Shown here: positions 41,308 to 50,376 of the stretch, one piece after another
How positions within the stretch are numbered: position 1 is the stretch's first letter
Layout: each line of letters starts with the position of its first letter
Assembly (NCBI RefSeq): GCF_014207435.1
Contig: NZ_JACHGH010000004.1
Span: 310,001-374,000, forward strand
Direction of reading: 5' to 3'
DNA length: 64,000 nt
Source: Salirhabdus euzebyi
GTDB lineage: Bacteria; Bacillota; Bacilli; Bacillales; Alkalibacillaceae
Notes under the pieces: model-generated
The model's input: only the letters and a program-made list of their open reading frames with translations
The model's database searches: none
What the model was told of the DNA's origin: nothing
Translations under genes and position numbers: made by a program

Positions 41308-42978
41308 TTAGGTTCTAACATCCTTCTCTAGGTGGGTTAACAATTTATACGCTTTGATTGCTAAATGTATTTGCATTCTTTTGTCGGCAGATTGAAATTG
41401 TAAGCCTGTTTTTGCTTCTATTTGCTCGAGTCGATATTTTAGTGTGTGTCGGTGGATAAATAATTCAGAAGCAGTTGTTGTCATGTTTTGGTTATTTTTT
41501 AAATAAACGTCCAAAGTTTCTAGTAAATCTAGACCTTGTTTACTTTGCTCGATTAGTTTACCTATATTATCTTTATAAAAGGCTTCTAAATTAATACCTG
41601 AATCCTTCATGTTAATAAGTAGTTCATACATTCCTAAATCATTGAAATGAATGATAGAATCTGTTGGGGTTATTAGGTTTGATAAAGTAATAGCTAGCTT
41701 TGCTTCCGATGCACTCTTGTAAAGTTTTGTCATGTCTTCATAGCACTTACCAATCCCAATAATAATGGGATGATCAGAAAAGAAATAGTTCCATTGCTTT
41801 ACGATCTCTTCCGCAATAGCAAAGCTGTTTTTCTGCCTCTCTTCATCATTTTGTCCGGAAACACTCGTCAATAACATTAAAGAATCTAATCTAGAACGAA
41901 CGAGGAATCCTTTGTTTTTCTGGTTAAATAATTCTGTCAACGTTTGAAATAGTTTTTTTAGTAAAACCTGTAATTCTTTTTCTTCCTCTTGAAGATGTTT
42001 AAATGTCAAGTAGTAGAATACTTGTGGCAATGAAAAATCGTAACCAATTTTTGCTCCCTGACTCAAAATGAGAGATTCATTGGTTCCATTTCCATGTATG
42101 ATTTCCTCCTCCAGGAAGTCACCTTGAAAGCGTAATTTTGTTTCCTCAACAGCCTCATTTTTCAATAGTTCTATAGCATATACCGTAGAGGCATGTTCAA
42201 TTGCTATATCATCCATTTCATTCCACGTGTCAGAGAGCTTAATCGATACAATGGATCCATAAAAATGGTTGTTTGCGATAATGGGATAAACTGCAATTTT
42301 ATAACCGTGCAATATTCTTTGCAGACTAGCTTTATTTCGCTCGCAATCTTCTAATAGATTCCATATTGGAAGTTCGTGTTCCATTATTTTTACAATGGAT
42401 GAGTTTTGTACAGTAAGATCCTTGTTTTGGTTCACAAATAACTTCATAGATTTCATCTCGTTGGTAATAAGTATAGTAGAGGAAGTAAGGGTCGATAGTG
42501 TATTCGTTATTTCGTTCAGGTCTTTATTTTCCAGAACCATTTTTGTTAATTGTTTATGTACGTGTAAGGAGTATTCTAATAATTGCATTTGATTATAAAC
42601 AATTTGTTCTAAAATAGCTCTAGTGATCATGGAGAAATTAATTTCTGATGGTATTTCGATGATAGGTAGATTGTTTTTGTTTGCAGCATCTATAAATGCC
42701 TCTGGTATTTCCTCTAAATAAAAATCTTTATAAATTGCTACTCCTGAAAGCTTTTCAATCGATAATAATTTGGTGAAAGTGTCTTGTTTTTCTTGATTTT
42801 CTACAAGGCCAAAACCAGTTGTTATAAGAAATTCCCCTTGCTGGAGCCGGTTAATATCCTCTAATACTTCTACAATGGTGACCCATTTAATTTCCTTAGC
42901 TAATCCTTTATGGCCAGCAATTAGCGTTGTTTTTTGCATGATAGGTAGTTGTAGAGCTTCTTGTACGGTAATAGCCAT
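41308..42978 (-). CDS. PucR family transcriptional regulator
   Basis: A 556-residue activator-type regulator. The N-terminal PucR domain is residues 1-125 (TVQEALQLPIMQKTTLIAGH, then GEFLITTGFGL), a GAF/GGDEF-like middle (CdaR type) follows, and the C-terminal HTH_30 is at about 490-550 (YLKNNQNMTTTASELFIHRH TLKYRLEQIE). Such proteins control purine, amino-acid and GABA-type catabolism, often activating divergent operons with substrate as effector. It is transcribed divergently from the aminotransferase operon and lies downstream of the importer operon; both carry the same operator. Confidence 0.87.
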   Translation of the reverse strand: MAITVQEALQLPIMQKTTLIAGHKGLAKEIKWVTIVEVLEDINRLQQGEFLITTGFGLVENQEKQDTFTKLLSIEKLSGVAIYKDFYLEEIPEAFIDAANKNNLPIIEIPSEINFSMITRAILEQIVYNQMQLLEYSLHVHKQLTKMVLENKDLNEITNTLSTLTSSTILITNEMKSMKLFVNQNKDLTVQNSSIVKIMEHELPIWNLLEDCERNKASLQRILHGYKIAVYPIIANNHFYGSIVSIKLSDTWNEMDDIAIEHASTVYAIELLKNEAVEETKLRFQGDFLEEEIIHGNGTNESLILSQGAKIGYDFSLPQVFYYLTFKHLQEEEKELQVLLKKLFQTLTELFNQKNKGFLVRSRLDSLMLLTSVSGQNDEERQKNSFAIAEEIVKQWNYFFSDHPIIIGIGKCYEDMTKLYKSASEAKLAITLSNLITPTDSIIHFNDLGMYELLINMKDSGINLEAFYKDNIGKLIEQSKQGLDLLETLDVYLKNNQNMTTTASELFIHRHTLKYRLEQIEAKTGLQFQSADKRMQIHLAIKAYKLLTHLEKDVRT

Positions 42979-43119
42979 TAGAGTACAGTCCTTTCCCGGT
43001 AAAATTTTTCACTGTCCTTTCAATTCCAGCAGTGAACCTCTAATTATCAGCTCGTATCCAGAAATTGATCATAAAATACATAAAATTGGAACATTGTACC
43101 AATAGTTTACCATAATTTT

Positions 43120-43171
43120 TTATACATCTTGTATAAAAATGGGCAAAAAAATTATATGGTTTGGTCGAATA
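43120..43171 (+). promoter_or_regulatory. Bipartite operator upstream of the catabolic operon
   Basis: Palindrome TTATACA-TCT-TGTATAA (43120-43136), AAATGGG, then TTTGGTCGAATA (43160-43171). Spacing is identical to the 38532 copy. It lies in the 305-base divergent region between the PucR-type gene and the aminotransferase gene; nothing else is seen there. Confidence 0.75.
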
Positions 43172-43283
43172 CAATACTCCCATTCCTTTATATAAAATGG
43201 GGTTAAACCTTTTATTCTGACTAATTTGAATTTTAAGAATTATATTAATGCCATTAGTCCATTATTGGTATGGGGGGTAGGAC

Positions 43284-44675
43284 ATGAAGAACAGAAGCTA
43301 TCTGATAAAACCGGAATTAGAGAAGGAATATCCATCTGTTTCCTATGGGTCAGGTGTTTATTTATACGATTGTAACAATAAAAAATACTTAGACGGATCC
43401 TCTGGAGCTGTTACTGCAAGCATTGGGCACGGTATTCCAGAAATTTTGGAAGCGATGAATGAACAAGCAAAAAAGGTTTCCTTTGTTTATCGGTCCCAAT
43501 TTACAAGTGAACCAGCAGAAGCACTTGCTCAAAAACTGAGTAATATTTTCCCGGGAGACTTAAATTGGTCTTTCTTTGTAAATAGCGGTTCAGAGGCAAC
43601 AGAAACAGCAATGAAGATTGCGATTCAATACTGGCAAGAACGAGGAATCTATACAAAAAATAAAGTCATTTCCAGGTGGATGAGCTACCATGGCATAACG
43701 ATGGGAGCCTTGTCCATGTCAGGTCACGTCAAAAGAAGGGAACGTTTTGTCCCCTTGCTCAATGATTTTCCCACTGTTTCTGCCCCTTATTGCTATCGTT
43801 GTCCTTTTTGGGAAAATCATATGGAGTGTTCGAGTTTGTTCGCTCAAGAACTGGAGCGAGCCATACTTCGAATAGGACAAGAAAATATTGCAGCTTTTAT
43901 TGCTGAACCTATCATTGGTGCTGCTGGTGGCGCAATCGTTCCACCTGATAATTACTATCGTGAAATGAAAGCTGTTTGTGAGAAATATCATATTTTATTT
44001 ATTGCGGATGAAGTAATGACAGGTGTGGGGAGAACAGGAGCAATGCTAGCCATGGAACATTGGGGTGTTATCCCAGATATCGTTTCTTTAGGAAAGGGAA
44101 TGAGTGCAGGTTATACACCGATGGCCGCTACAATTGTTAGTGACCGGATTATGGAACCCATTTTACTTGGATCCAAATCAATAATGGCAGGGCACACGTA
44201 TAGTGCAAACCCTCAGTCTGCTGCAATTTCACTAGCTGTTATCGAATATATAGAGAAATATAATTTAGTAGAAAATGCGAAAAAAATGGGGAATTATCTA
44301 AATGATAAATTACGTGAATTGTCCAAGGAATTTGGTTTTGTTGGGGATGTTAGAGGCAAAGGGCTGTTAATAGGGATAGAATTTGTCTCCAATAAACAAA
44401 CGAAAAAGCCTTTCGATCGGGAAATTAATTTTACAAACCTGGTAATTGAACGAGCAAAGGAAGAGGGATTACTAATATATCCGGCTAGCGCTGGTGTAGA
44501 AGGAGTTAACGGTGATGCTGTGATTATTGCTCCACCCTTAACCATTTCCAAAGACGAGGTCGATGAATTAGTAGAAAGATTCAAAGAAACTCTTTCAAGA
44601 TTAACGTTAGACTTATTGCGTATTCATTTTGTACCGACAAAAGAAGCGGTAAATGAAGGTGGCATACAGTCTTAA
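43284..44675 (+). CDS. Class III pyridoxal-phosphate aminotransferase (YodT-like)
   Basis: A 463-residue omega-amino-acid transaminase. Fold-type I class III motifs: YLDGSSGAVTASIGHG near the N-terminus, NSGSEATETAMKIA (cofactor phosphate), FIADEVMTGVGRTGAM (Asp binding the pyridine N) and the PLP-Lys in SLGKGMSAGYTPM (Lys271). The neighbours (CoA-transferase pair, thiolase, M20 deacylase) match B. subtilis YodT-S-R-Q, where YodT is thought to transaminate an acylated beta-amino acid to a beta-keto acid. GGGGGTAGG is 6 bases before the ATG. First gene of the operon. Confidence 0.88.
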   Translation: MKNRSYLIKPELEKEYPSVSYGSGVYLYDCNNKKYLDGSSGAVTASIGHGIPEILEAMNEQAKKVSFVYRSQFTSEPAEALAQKLSNIFPGDLNWSFFVNSGSEATETAMKIAIQYWQERGIYTKNKVISRWMSYHGITMGALSMSGHVKRRERFVPLLNDFPTVSAPYCYRCPFWENHMECSSLFAQELERAILRIGQENIAAFIAEPIIGAAGGAIVPPDNYYREMKAVCEKYHILFIADEVMTGVGRTGAMLAMEHWGVIPDIVSLGKGMSAGYTPMAATIVSDRIMEPILLGSKSIMAGHTYSANPQSAAISLAVIEYIEKYNLVENAKKMGNYLNDKLRELSKEFGFVGDVRGKGLLIGIEFVSNKQTKKPFDREINFTNLVIERAKEEGLLIYPASAGVEGVNGDAVIIAPPLTISKDEVDELVERFKETLSRLTLDLLRIHFVPTKEAVNEGGIQS

Positions 44676-44728
44676 TTTATGTGCAAAGTGATTCTATTAA
44701 ATAACTCACACTATGGTAGGTGAAGCTT

Positions 44729-45403
44729 ATGAAAGTTAGTAGTCTAGATAAAGCGTTAGAATATTTTAACGATGGAATCACCATTATGTATGGCGGATTT
44801 GGTGGTATTGGAAATCCACCAACATTAATTAATGGAATAATTGAAAAAGGGGTAACGGACTTACACTTGATTGGAAATGATGTAGCCTTTCCAGACATTG
44901 GAATAGGCCGTCTTATTCAATTGGAACGGGCAAAAAGCTTAATTGTATCCCATATTGGTTCCAATCCAATAGCTGGTCAGCAAATGACAGAAGGGAAATT
45001 AAAAGTTGAATTTTCCCCTCAAGGAACTTTAGCAGAGCGGATTCGAGCAGGTGGAATGGGACTTGGTGGCATTTTGACAGACACTGGGATAGATAGTATT
45101 TTGGCAGAAAATAAAAAGCGAATTGATATGAATGGAATAACGTATTTAATTGAGCCAGCTCTAACGGCAGACGTCTCCATTGTTTATGCAAAAAAAGCAG
45201 ATACATTCGGAAATTTAATATTTGATATGAGTGCGAGAAATACAAATCCATTAGTTGCTCAAGCTGGGAATATAACAATAGTAGAAGCGGATGAAATAGT
45301 ACAAGAAGGAGAACTCAATCCAGAAGAAATTGTTACTTCGGGGGTTTTTGTAGATATGGTGATTCAAAGTCAGGGGGTCGACTGGAAATGGGTATGGGAA
45401 TAA
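44729..45403 (+). CDS. 3-oxoacid/acyl-CoA transferase subunit A (YodS/ScoA-like)
   Basis: A 224-residue family I CoA-transferase alpha subunit: MYGGFGGIGNPPTLINGIIE near the N-terminus binds CoA, LKVEFSPQGTLAERIRAGGMGLGG is diagnostic, and the tail motif GELNPEEIVTSGVFVD is conserved. With subunit B it moves CoA from a donor such as succinyl- or acetyl-CoA to the beta-keto acid. The ATG at 44729 is chosen (AGGTGA upstream) over the GTG at 44720. Confidence 0.92.
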   Translation: MKVSSLDKALEYFNDGITIMYGGFGGIGNPPTLINGIIEKGVTDLHLIGNDVAFPDIGIGRLIQLERAKSLIVSHIGSNPIAGQQMTEGKLKVEFSPQGTLAERIRAGGMGLGGILTDTGIDSILAENKKRIDMNGITYLIEPALTADVSIVYAKKADTFGNLIFDMSARNTNPLVAQAGNITIVEADEIVQEGELNPEEIVTSGVFVDMVIQSQGVDWKWVWE

Positions 45404-46044
45404 GTGTGAGAAACCAAATTGCAAAACGTGCTGCCCAAGAAATTAAAACTGGTATGACAGTGAATTTGGGGATAGGCATCCCAACCCTCGTTGCAAATTA
45501 TGTACCTGATTCGATGAAGGTTATGTTCCACGCGGAAAACGGTATACTTGGAACTGGTCCTAGCCCAGTCGAAGGAACGGAAAATGCTAATTTGTGTAAT
45601 GCTGGGGGCTACCCTGTAACGGTAGTTCCAGGTGCATCCTTCTTCGACAGTACCACTGCGTTTGGGATGATTAGAAAAGGATTAATCGATATTACCATTT
45701 TAGGGGCTTTTGAAGTTAGTGAAGAAGGGGATCTAGCTAACTGGATTATACCAGGAAAGAAAGTACCTGGGGTTGGCGGAGCGTTAGAGTTAGCACAGAA
45801 GTCTAAAAAGGTAATTGTATTAATGAACCAGGTAAATAAAAATGGGACCTCGAAAATTGTGAAGTCATGTAGCCTGCCTTTAACTGCTAAAAATTGTGTA
45901 GACATGATTATTACTGAAATGGCAGTTTTTCAAATTCAATCAGGTAAATTGACACTGATGGAGGTTATGGAGCCCTATAGCTTTGACGACATCAAAGCGG
46001 GTACAGATGCAGACTTTTTACTAGCGGAATCATTACACTCTTAA
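45388..46044 (+). CDS. 3-oxoacid/acyl-CoA transferase subunit B (YodR/ScoB-like)
   Basis: The 218-residue beta subunit. The catalytic glutamate is Glu50 in HAENGILGTG; NLGIGIPTLVANYVP, DITILGAFEVSEEGDLANW and IPGKKVPGVGGALEL are family motifs. Its start overlaps the end of subunit A by 16 bases, and GGGGGTCG precedes it, so the subunits are made in a coupled way. Works with subunit A to activate the keto acid for thiolysis. Confidence 0.93.
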   Translation: MGMGISVRNQIAKRAAQEIKTGMTVNLGIGIPTLVANYVPDSMKVMFHAENGILGTGPSPVEGTENANLCNAGGYPVTVVPGASFFDSTTAFGMIRKGLIDITILGAFEVSEEGDLANWIIPGKKVPGVGGALELAQKSKKVIVLMNQVNKNGTSKIVKSCSLPLTAKNCVDMIITEMAVFQIQSGKLTLMEVMEPYSFDDIKAGTDADFLLAESLHS

Positions 46045-46094
46045 CTACAAACGAACTAATAGTGAATAGAACCTAGTTTACTAGGAGGTATAAA

Positions 46095-47276
46095 ATGAAT
46101 GAGGTTGTCATCGTAGGTGGGGTTCGAACTGCATCAGGAAGGTTTGGAAAATCATTAAAGGACGTGCCAGCTACCGAATTGGGAAAGCAAGTGTTAGAAA
46201 GTTTAATGAGTAAAATACCATTAGAAAAAAAGGATATAGATGAGATTGTTTTCGGCCACGGTTATGTGCATGGGGTTGGGCTTAATGTTGCTAGAGTTGC
46301 TTCCCAGTTAGCACATTTTCCGCAGGATGTACCCGCTTACATCGTAATGAAAGCTTGTGGATCTAGCTTAAAGGCAATTACTACAGCAGCTTCAACGATT
46401 GCAGCAGGTCAGGAAGAAACTATGATTGTCGGTGGTGTAGAAAGTATGAGTAATGTCCCGTACCTTTTGAAAAATCGATGGGGACAAAAATTTGGTCATA
46501 CCACTGCTGAGGATGCCTTATTTTCGGACGGTCTTGAGTGCTCCATTATACAGGAGCATATGGGTATAACAGCAGAGCGTTTAGCTACTAGATATGGAAT
46601 TACTAGAGAGGAACAAGACAGATTTGCTTTTGAAAGTCATATGAAAGCAAAAAGAGCGTTAGCCAATAGGAAATTTGAAGAGGAGATATGTCCAATTGAG
46701 CTAACAACAAATAAAGGATCTTTTATCTTTCAAAAGGATGAGTCCATTCGAACAGATGCATCGTTGGATCAATTACGAGAATTGGAGTCCGTATTTAAAC
46801 AAAACGGTACGGTAACTGCAGGTAATGCTTGTCCGATGAGCGATGGTGCGGCAGCTTTATTAATGATGTCATCGGAAAAGGCAAAGCAACTATCCCTAAA
46901 CCCCCTTGTGAAAGTGAAAGCTTATGCTAGTGCGGGCGTGGATCCAAAAATAATGGGTATTGGTCCTGTTCCTGCGACAAGAAAAGCTTTGAAGAAAGCA
47001 GGTCTTTCACTTCATGATATTGGAAGAATTGAAATAAATGAGGCCTTTGCAGCCCAGGCTTTGTCTGTTATGAAGGATCTTGATCTTAATCCTAACATCG
47101 TGAACGTTAACGGTGGAGCAATAGCTTTAGGGCATCCAGTCGGTGCGACAGGTGCGAAATTAACAACTACATTAATCCATGAAATGATTCGTGAAAACAT
47201 TACATATGGTATGGTAACTCTTTGTATGGCAGGCGGGATGGGGTTAACGGTAATTTATGAAAATATGACTAATTAG
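46095..47276 (+). CDS. Acetyl-CoA acetyltransferase (thiolase)
   Basis: A 393-residue thiolase. The nucleophile Cys88 lies in KACGSSLKAI, the catalytic His in INEAFAAQAL and NGGAIALGHPVGATGA, and the second Cys in CMAGGMGL; length and motif order are standard. It should cleave a beta-ketoacyl-CoA with CoA into acetyl-CoA and a shorter acyl-CoA. The B. subtilis yod cluster has no thiolase between yodR and yodQ, so this insertion completes the chemistry. AGGAGG precedes the ATG by 7 bases. Confidence 0.93.
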   Translation: MNEVVIVGGVRTASGRFGKSLKDVPATELGKQVLESLMSKIPLEKKDIDEIVFGHGYVHGVGLNVARVASQLAHFPQDVPAYIVMKACGSSLKAITTAASTIAAGQEETMIVGGVESMSNVPYLLKNRWGQKFGHTTAEDALFSDGLECSIIQEHMGITAERLATRYGITREEQDRFAFESHMKAKRALANRKFEEEICPIELTTNKGSFIFQKDESIRTDASLDQLRELESVFKQNGTVTAGNACPMSDGAAALLMMSSEKAKQLSLNPLVKVKAYASAGVDPKIMGIGPVPATRKALKKAGLSLHDIGRIEINEAFAAQALSVMKDLDLNPNIVNVNGGAIALGHPVGATGAKLTTTLIHEMIRENITYGMVTLCMAGGMGLTVIYENMTN

Positions 47277-47287
47277 GAGTGAGTAAT

Positions 47288-48565
47288 ATGAAAGATTATA
47301 AGGCAAGCATCCATACCTGGCTAAAAGAAAACCGGGAGTCAGCCATCCAGTTTCTCCAACAGCTCATTCAAGAGCAAAGCACACAAGGAAATGAAGAGAC
47401 AGTGCAAAGCATTGTTGCTGAAAAATTGAAACAAATGGGTATGGAAGTTGAATGGTGGGAACTAAATGGTGAAGAGTTGAAAAAAAGCCCATATTTTTAC
47501 TCCTCACGAGAGGAGTTCCAAGGGAGCCCTAACGTTGTGGGTGTATGGAGAGGCTCAGGTGGTGGACGAACGATTGTATTAAATGGCCATGTCGATATCG
47601 TTCCAGCAGGTGATCTTACACAATGGAATATTTCTCCTTTCAAAGGAGAAATTATGGATGGGAAAATGTATGGTCGGGGAACAACAGATATGAAAGGTGG
47701 CAATCTTTCCCTCTATTTAGCAGTTGAGGCGATAAAGGCTTCAGGAATAGAGTTAAAAGGTGACGTCATTCTCCACAGTGTCGTAGAAGAGGAAAGTGGT
47801 GGTGCTGGTACATTGGCTGCAGTAATGAAGGGATTTAAAGCAGATGCTGCTATTATTCCAGAACCTACTAATATGAAGATTTTTCCGAAACAACAAGGCT
47901 CAAAATGGTTTAGAATTCATGTGAAAGGTCGTTCTGCACATGGAGGAATGCGATATCTTGGAGTAAGTGCTATTGAAAAAAGCTCTGTAGTTGTGGAACA
48001 TATAAAAGTACTTGAAAATCTACGTAATGATCGTATTGATGATCCTCTTTATGCAAATATCCCAATTCCTGTACCAATCAATATTGGTAGGATTGAAGGA
48101 GGAGACTGGCCGTCATCTGTTGCAGATGCTGTCATTATGGAAGGCAGAATTGGAATTTCTCCAGAAGAAACGATGGAAGATGGACAAAAAGAATTAGAAG
48201 ATTGGTTAGCAAAATTAGCTGACATTGATCCCTGGTTTAAAGAAAACCCAGTTACATTAGAATGGTATGGTGCACGCTGGTTACCAGGATCAATTGATAA
48301 TGACCATCCGCTAATGGATATTTTGTCTGAGAAATATAAATCAGTTATTGGTACCCAGCCTGTCATTGAAGCATCCCCTTGGGGAACAGATGGTGGATTA
48401 CTATCGCAAGTAGGTAATACTCCTTCAATCATTTTTGGACCGGGTACTTCCAATATGGCTCATTTTCCAAATGAATATATTGAGATTGATAAAATTTTTG
48501 AAGTGGCCGAAATCCTTGCACTCACGGTTATGGAATGGTGCTGTATACAGGAGTCAAGTTACTAG
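47288..48565 (+). CDS. M20 family deacylase/peptidase (YodQ-like)
   Basis: A 425-residue di-zinc amidohydrolase of the ArgE/DapE/M20 family. Metal ligands are visible in LNGHVDIVPAGD (His, Asp), YGRGTTDMKGGN (Asp), VVEEESGGAGT (catalytic Glu pair), AIIPEPT and the C-terminal NMAHFPNEYIEID (His). The ATG at 47288 has AGGAGTG upstream; the GTG at 47279 is inside that ribosome binding site. By comparison with YodQ it probably removes an acyl group at the end of the pathway, for example from 4-acetamidobutyrate. The last gene of the operon, followed by a terminator. Confidence 0.88.
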   Translation: MKDYKASIHTWLKENRESAIQFLQQLIQEQSTQGNEETVQSIVAEKLKQMGMEVEWWELNGEELKKSPYFYSSREEFQGSPNVVGVWRGSGGGRTIVLNGHVDIVPAGDLTQWNISPFKGEIMDGKMYGRGTTDMKGGNLSLYLAVEAIKASGIELKGDVILHSVVEEESGGAGTLAAVMKGFKADAAIIPEPTNMKIFPKQQGSKWFRIHVKGRSAHGGMRYLGVSAIEKSSVVVEHIKVLENLRNDRIDDPLYANIPIPVPINIGRIEGGDWPSSVADAVIMEGRIGISPEETMEDGQKELEDWLAKLADIDPWFKENPVTLEWYGARWLPGSIDNDHPLMDILSEKYKSVIGTQPVIEASPWGTDGGLLSQVGNTPSIIFGPGTSNMAHFPNEYIEIDKIFEVAEILALTVMEWCCIQESSY

Positions 48566-48576
48566 GAAATAGTATG

Positions 48577-48602
48577 AAAGCAGCTAACAAAGCTGCTTTT
48601 TT
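48577..48602 (+). terminator. Terminator of the catabolic operon
   Basis: AAAGCAGCT with AGCTGCTTT, loop AACAA, continuing into TTT. Confidence 0.9.
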
Positions 48603-48663
48603 CTATGTCCCTTTTATTGATTGACACTTTCTCCTTATTTATGATAAATTATCTTTAATTAAA

Positions 48664-48682
48664 TATATTCCATTTCGAGATA
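48664..48682 (+). promoter_or_regulatory. Possible MhqR-type operator
   Basis: TATATTCCATTTCGAGATA resembles the MhqR palindrome (TATCTCGAATTCGAGATA), with an intact right half (CGAGATA) but a degenerate left half. It lies 73 bases before the dioxygenase start. Confidence 0.35.
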
Positions 48683-48754
48683 TTTGATGTTTTGCATTTT
48701 TATAGTAACAATAAATAAAAAACCATATATTCAATGGTTCATGGAGGTTAATAA

Positions 48755-49741
48755 ATGAACGGTTTAAAAGGAATCCATCACGTAACTGCCATTACGAGCA
48801 GTGCAGAAAAAAACTACGAGTTTTTTACGTATGTATTAGGAATGCGTTTAGTGAAAAAAACAGTGAATCAAGACGATATTCAAACGTATCATCTATTTTT
48901 TGCAGATGATGAAGGTAGCCCCGGGACAGATATGACCTTTTTTGATTTTCCGGGGATTCCGAAGGGTGTACATGGAACAAATGAAATTTCTAAAACCTCA
49001 TTCCGTGTACCTAGTGATGAAGCCCTAGATTATTGGGTAAAACGTTTTGATCGTTTAGAAGTTAAACATAGCGGAATCAAAGAACAGTTTGGTAAAAAAA
49101 CACTATCCTTTGTTGATTTTGATGACCAAAATTATCAACTTATTTCCGATGAACACAATGAGGGAGTAAAAGCTGGTACACCGTGGCAAAAAGGACCTAT
49201 TCCCCTAGAGTATGCTATTTCAGGACTTGGGCCACTATTTGTTCGTGTTGATAATATTAAATATTTTAAAGATATGATGGAAAAGGTTTTGAAGTTTACG
49301 GAAATTGGGAAGGAAGGGTCTTTCTATCTATTTGAAGTAGGGGAAGGTGGAAATGGTGCACAAGTTATCGCAGAGTATAATACAATTCTCCCACAAGCAC
49401 GTCAAGGCTTTGGAACTGTTCACCATGCGGCTTTCCGTGTAGATGATCGCTCTGTTTTAGAGGAATGGGATAAACATCTACGTACATTTGGTTTCCAAAC
49501 ATCTGGTTTTGTGGATCGGTTCTTCTTCGGATCTTTATACTCTAGAGTAGCTCCACAAATATTATTTGAATTTGCAACAGACGGACCTGGTTTCATGGGG
49601 GATGAACCATATGAAACGCTTGGTGAGAAATTATCTTTACCTCCGTTCCTAGAATCAAAGCGAGAAGAAATTGAAAATTATGTCCGTCCAATTGATACGG
49701 TAAGAAGCACGATTGCCTTTAAGAAGGAATATGAGGATTAA
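48755..49741 (+). CDS. Ring-cleaving dioxygenase of the VOC family (MhqA/MhqO-like)
   Basis: A 328-residue protein with four VOC betaalphabetabetabeta modules. IHHVTAITS near the N-terminus and VHHAAFRVDD near residue 228 supply the metal-binding His pair, with Glu in the C-terminal ILFEFATDGPG. B. subtilis MhqA/MhqE/MhqO proteins of this type detoxify quinones and catechols by ring cleavage under MhqR control. GGAGG lies 7 bases before the ATG; a terminator follows. Confidence 0.86.
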   Translation: MNGLKGIHHVTAITSSAEKNYEFFTYVLGMRLVKKTVNQDDIQTYHLFFADDEGSPGTDMTFFDFPGIPKGVHGTNEISKTSFRVPSDEALDYWVKRFDRLEVKHSGIKEQFGKKTLSFVDFDDQNYQLISDEHNEGVKAGTPWQKGPIPLEYAISGLGPLFVRVDNIKYFKDMMEKVLKFTEIGKEGSFYLFEVGEGGNGAQVIAEYNTILPQARQGFGTVHHAAFRVDDRSVLEEWDKHLRTFGFQTSGFVDRFFFGSLYSRVAPQILFEFATDGPGFMGDEPYETLGEKLSLPPFLESKREEIENYVRPIDTVRSTIAFKKEYED

Positions 49742-49749
49742 CTGTTAGT

Positions 49750-49782
49750 AGTTCAAGTGATTAACACTTGGACTATTTTTTT
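49750..49782 (+). terminator. Terminator of the dioxygenase gene
   Basis: AGTTCAAGTG with CACTTGGACT (one wobble), a 5-base loop and a T-rich tract. Confidence 0.9.
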
Positions 49783-49863
49783 TATAGAGAAATTGATTAT
49801 TTTTTTAGCCTATATTGAATCTTTGAAAGCCTGTGTTCGTATAAGTAAGTAAAGAAAGGGGAG

Positions 49864-50346
49864 ATGATCATTCAAAAAAAACTAGTAGTAGGTGTTGTTG
49901 GGTTACTATTATTGGTTATCATCACGAATGTTGCACTAAATAGCCCTGACTTAGAAAGCAAAACAAACGAGGATATAATAAAGCACAATTATACTTTTGT
50001 TGGGGAAAGTGAAAACTGGACAGCGGAGTATCGGGTAAAAGGGAAGGATGTTTTTTACAAGGAAGATGGAACAGTTAAAGTGGATAGTGAAGCGCAAAAA
50101 AGCTTTGTGCTTAAATTTAAAGGAACAATAGAGGAGCTATCTACACTAAAAACATTAAAGTACTCCTATGATGCACCAGGTGGAGGAGGCAGTACAGTGA
50201 CAACTTTTGACCGGCCACCTACGAATAAAATTTTTACAGATAGATCAGGAGGAACTGGAGTGGTATGGGCAGATGAAAACTCCATTATTCAAGTTTCTGT
50301 AGAATGGGATAATAAAAGAGAGGACTTTGAATTAACAAATGAATGA
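49864..50346 (+). CDS. Hypothetical membrane-anchored protein
   Basis: A 160-residue protein with an N-terminal membrane anchor or signal (residues 6-24) and a beta-rich extracytoplasmic domain containing a Gly-rich loop (DAPGGGGSTVTTFDRP). No lipobox and no recognised family. AAAGGGGAG is close before the ATG. The next small gene starts 30 bases downstream, so both may share a transcript. Confidence 0.65.
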   Translation: MIIQKKLVVGVVGLLLLVIITNVALNSPDLESKTNEDIIKHNYTFVGESENWTAEYRVKGKDVFYKEDGTVKVDSEAQKSFVLKFKGTIEELSTLKTLKYSYDAPGGGGSTVTTFDRPPTNKIFTDRSGGTGVVWADENSIIQVSVEWDNKREDFELTNE

Positions 50347-50376
50347 ATTCTTTAAAGAAGGAAAGGCAGGGGTCGT

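Noticed and set aside
41126-41311. 61-codon plus-strand ORF across repeat copy C
   Set aside because: Same explanation: it spans the repeat, has no ribosome binding site and runs into the convergent regulator gene.
48049-48453. 134-codon minus-strand ORF within the M20 gene
   Set aside because: A shadow of a strongly supported enzyme gene.
43284-48565. Reading the operon as plain acetoacetate/butyrate metabolism
   Set aside because: The CoA-transferase and thiolase alone would allow this, but the class III aminotransferase and M20 deacylase in the same operon are not explained by it.
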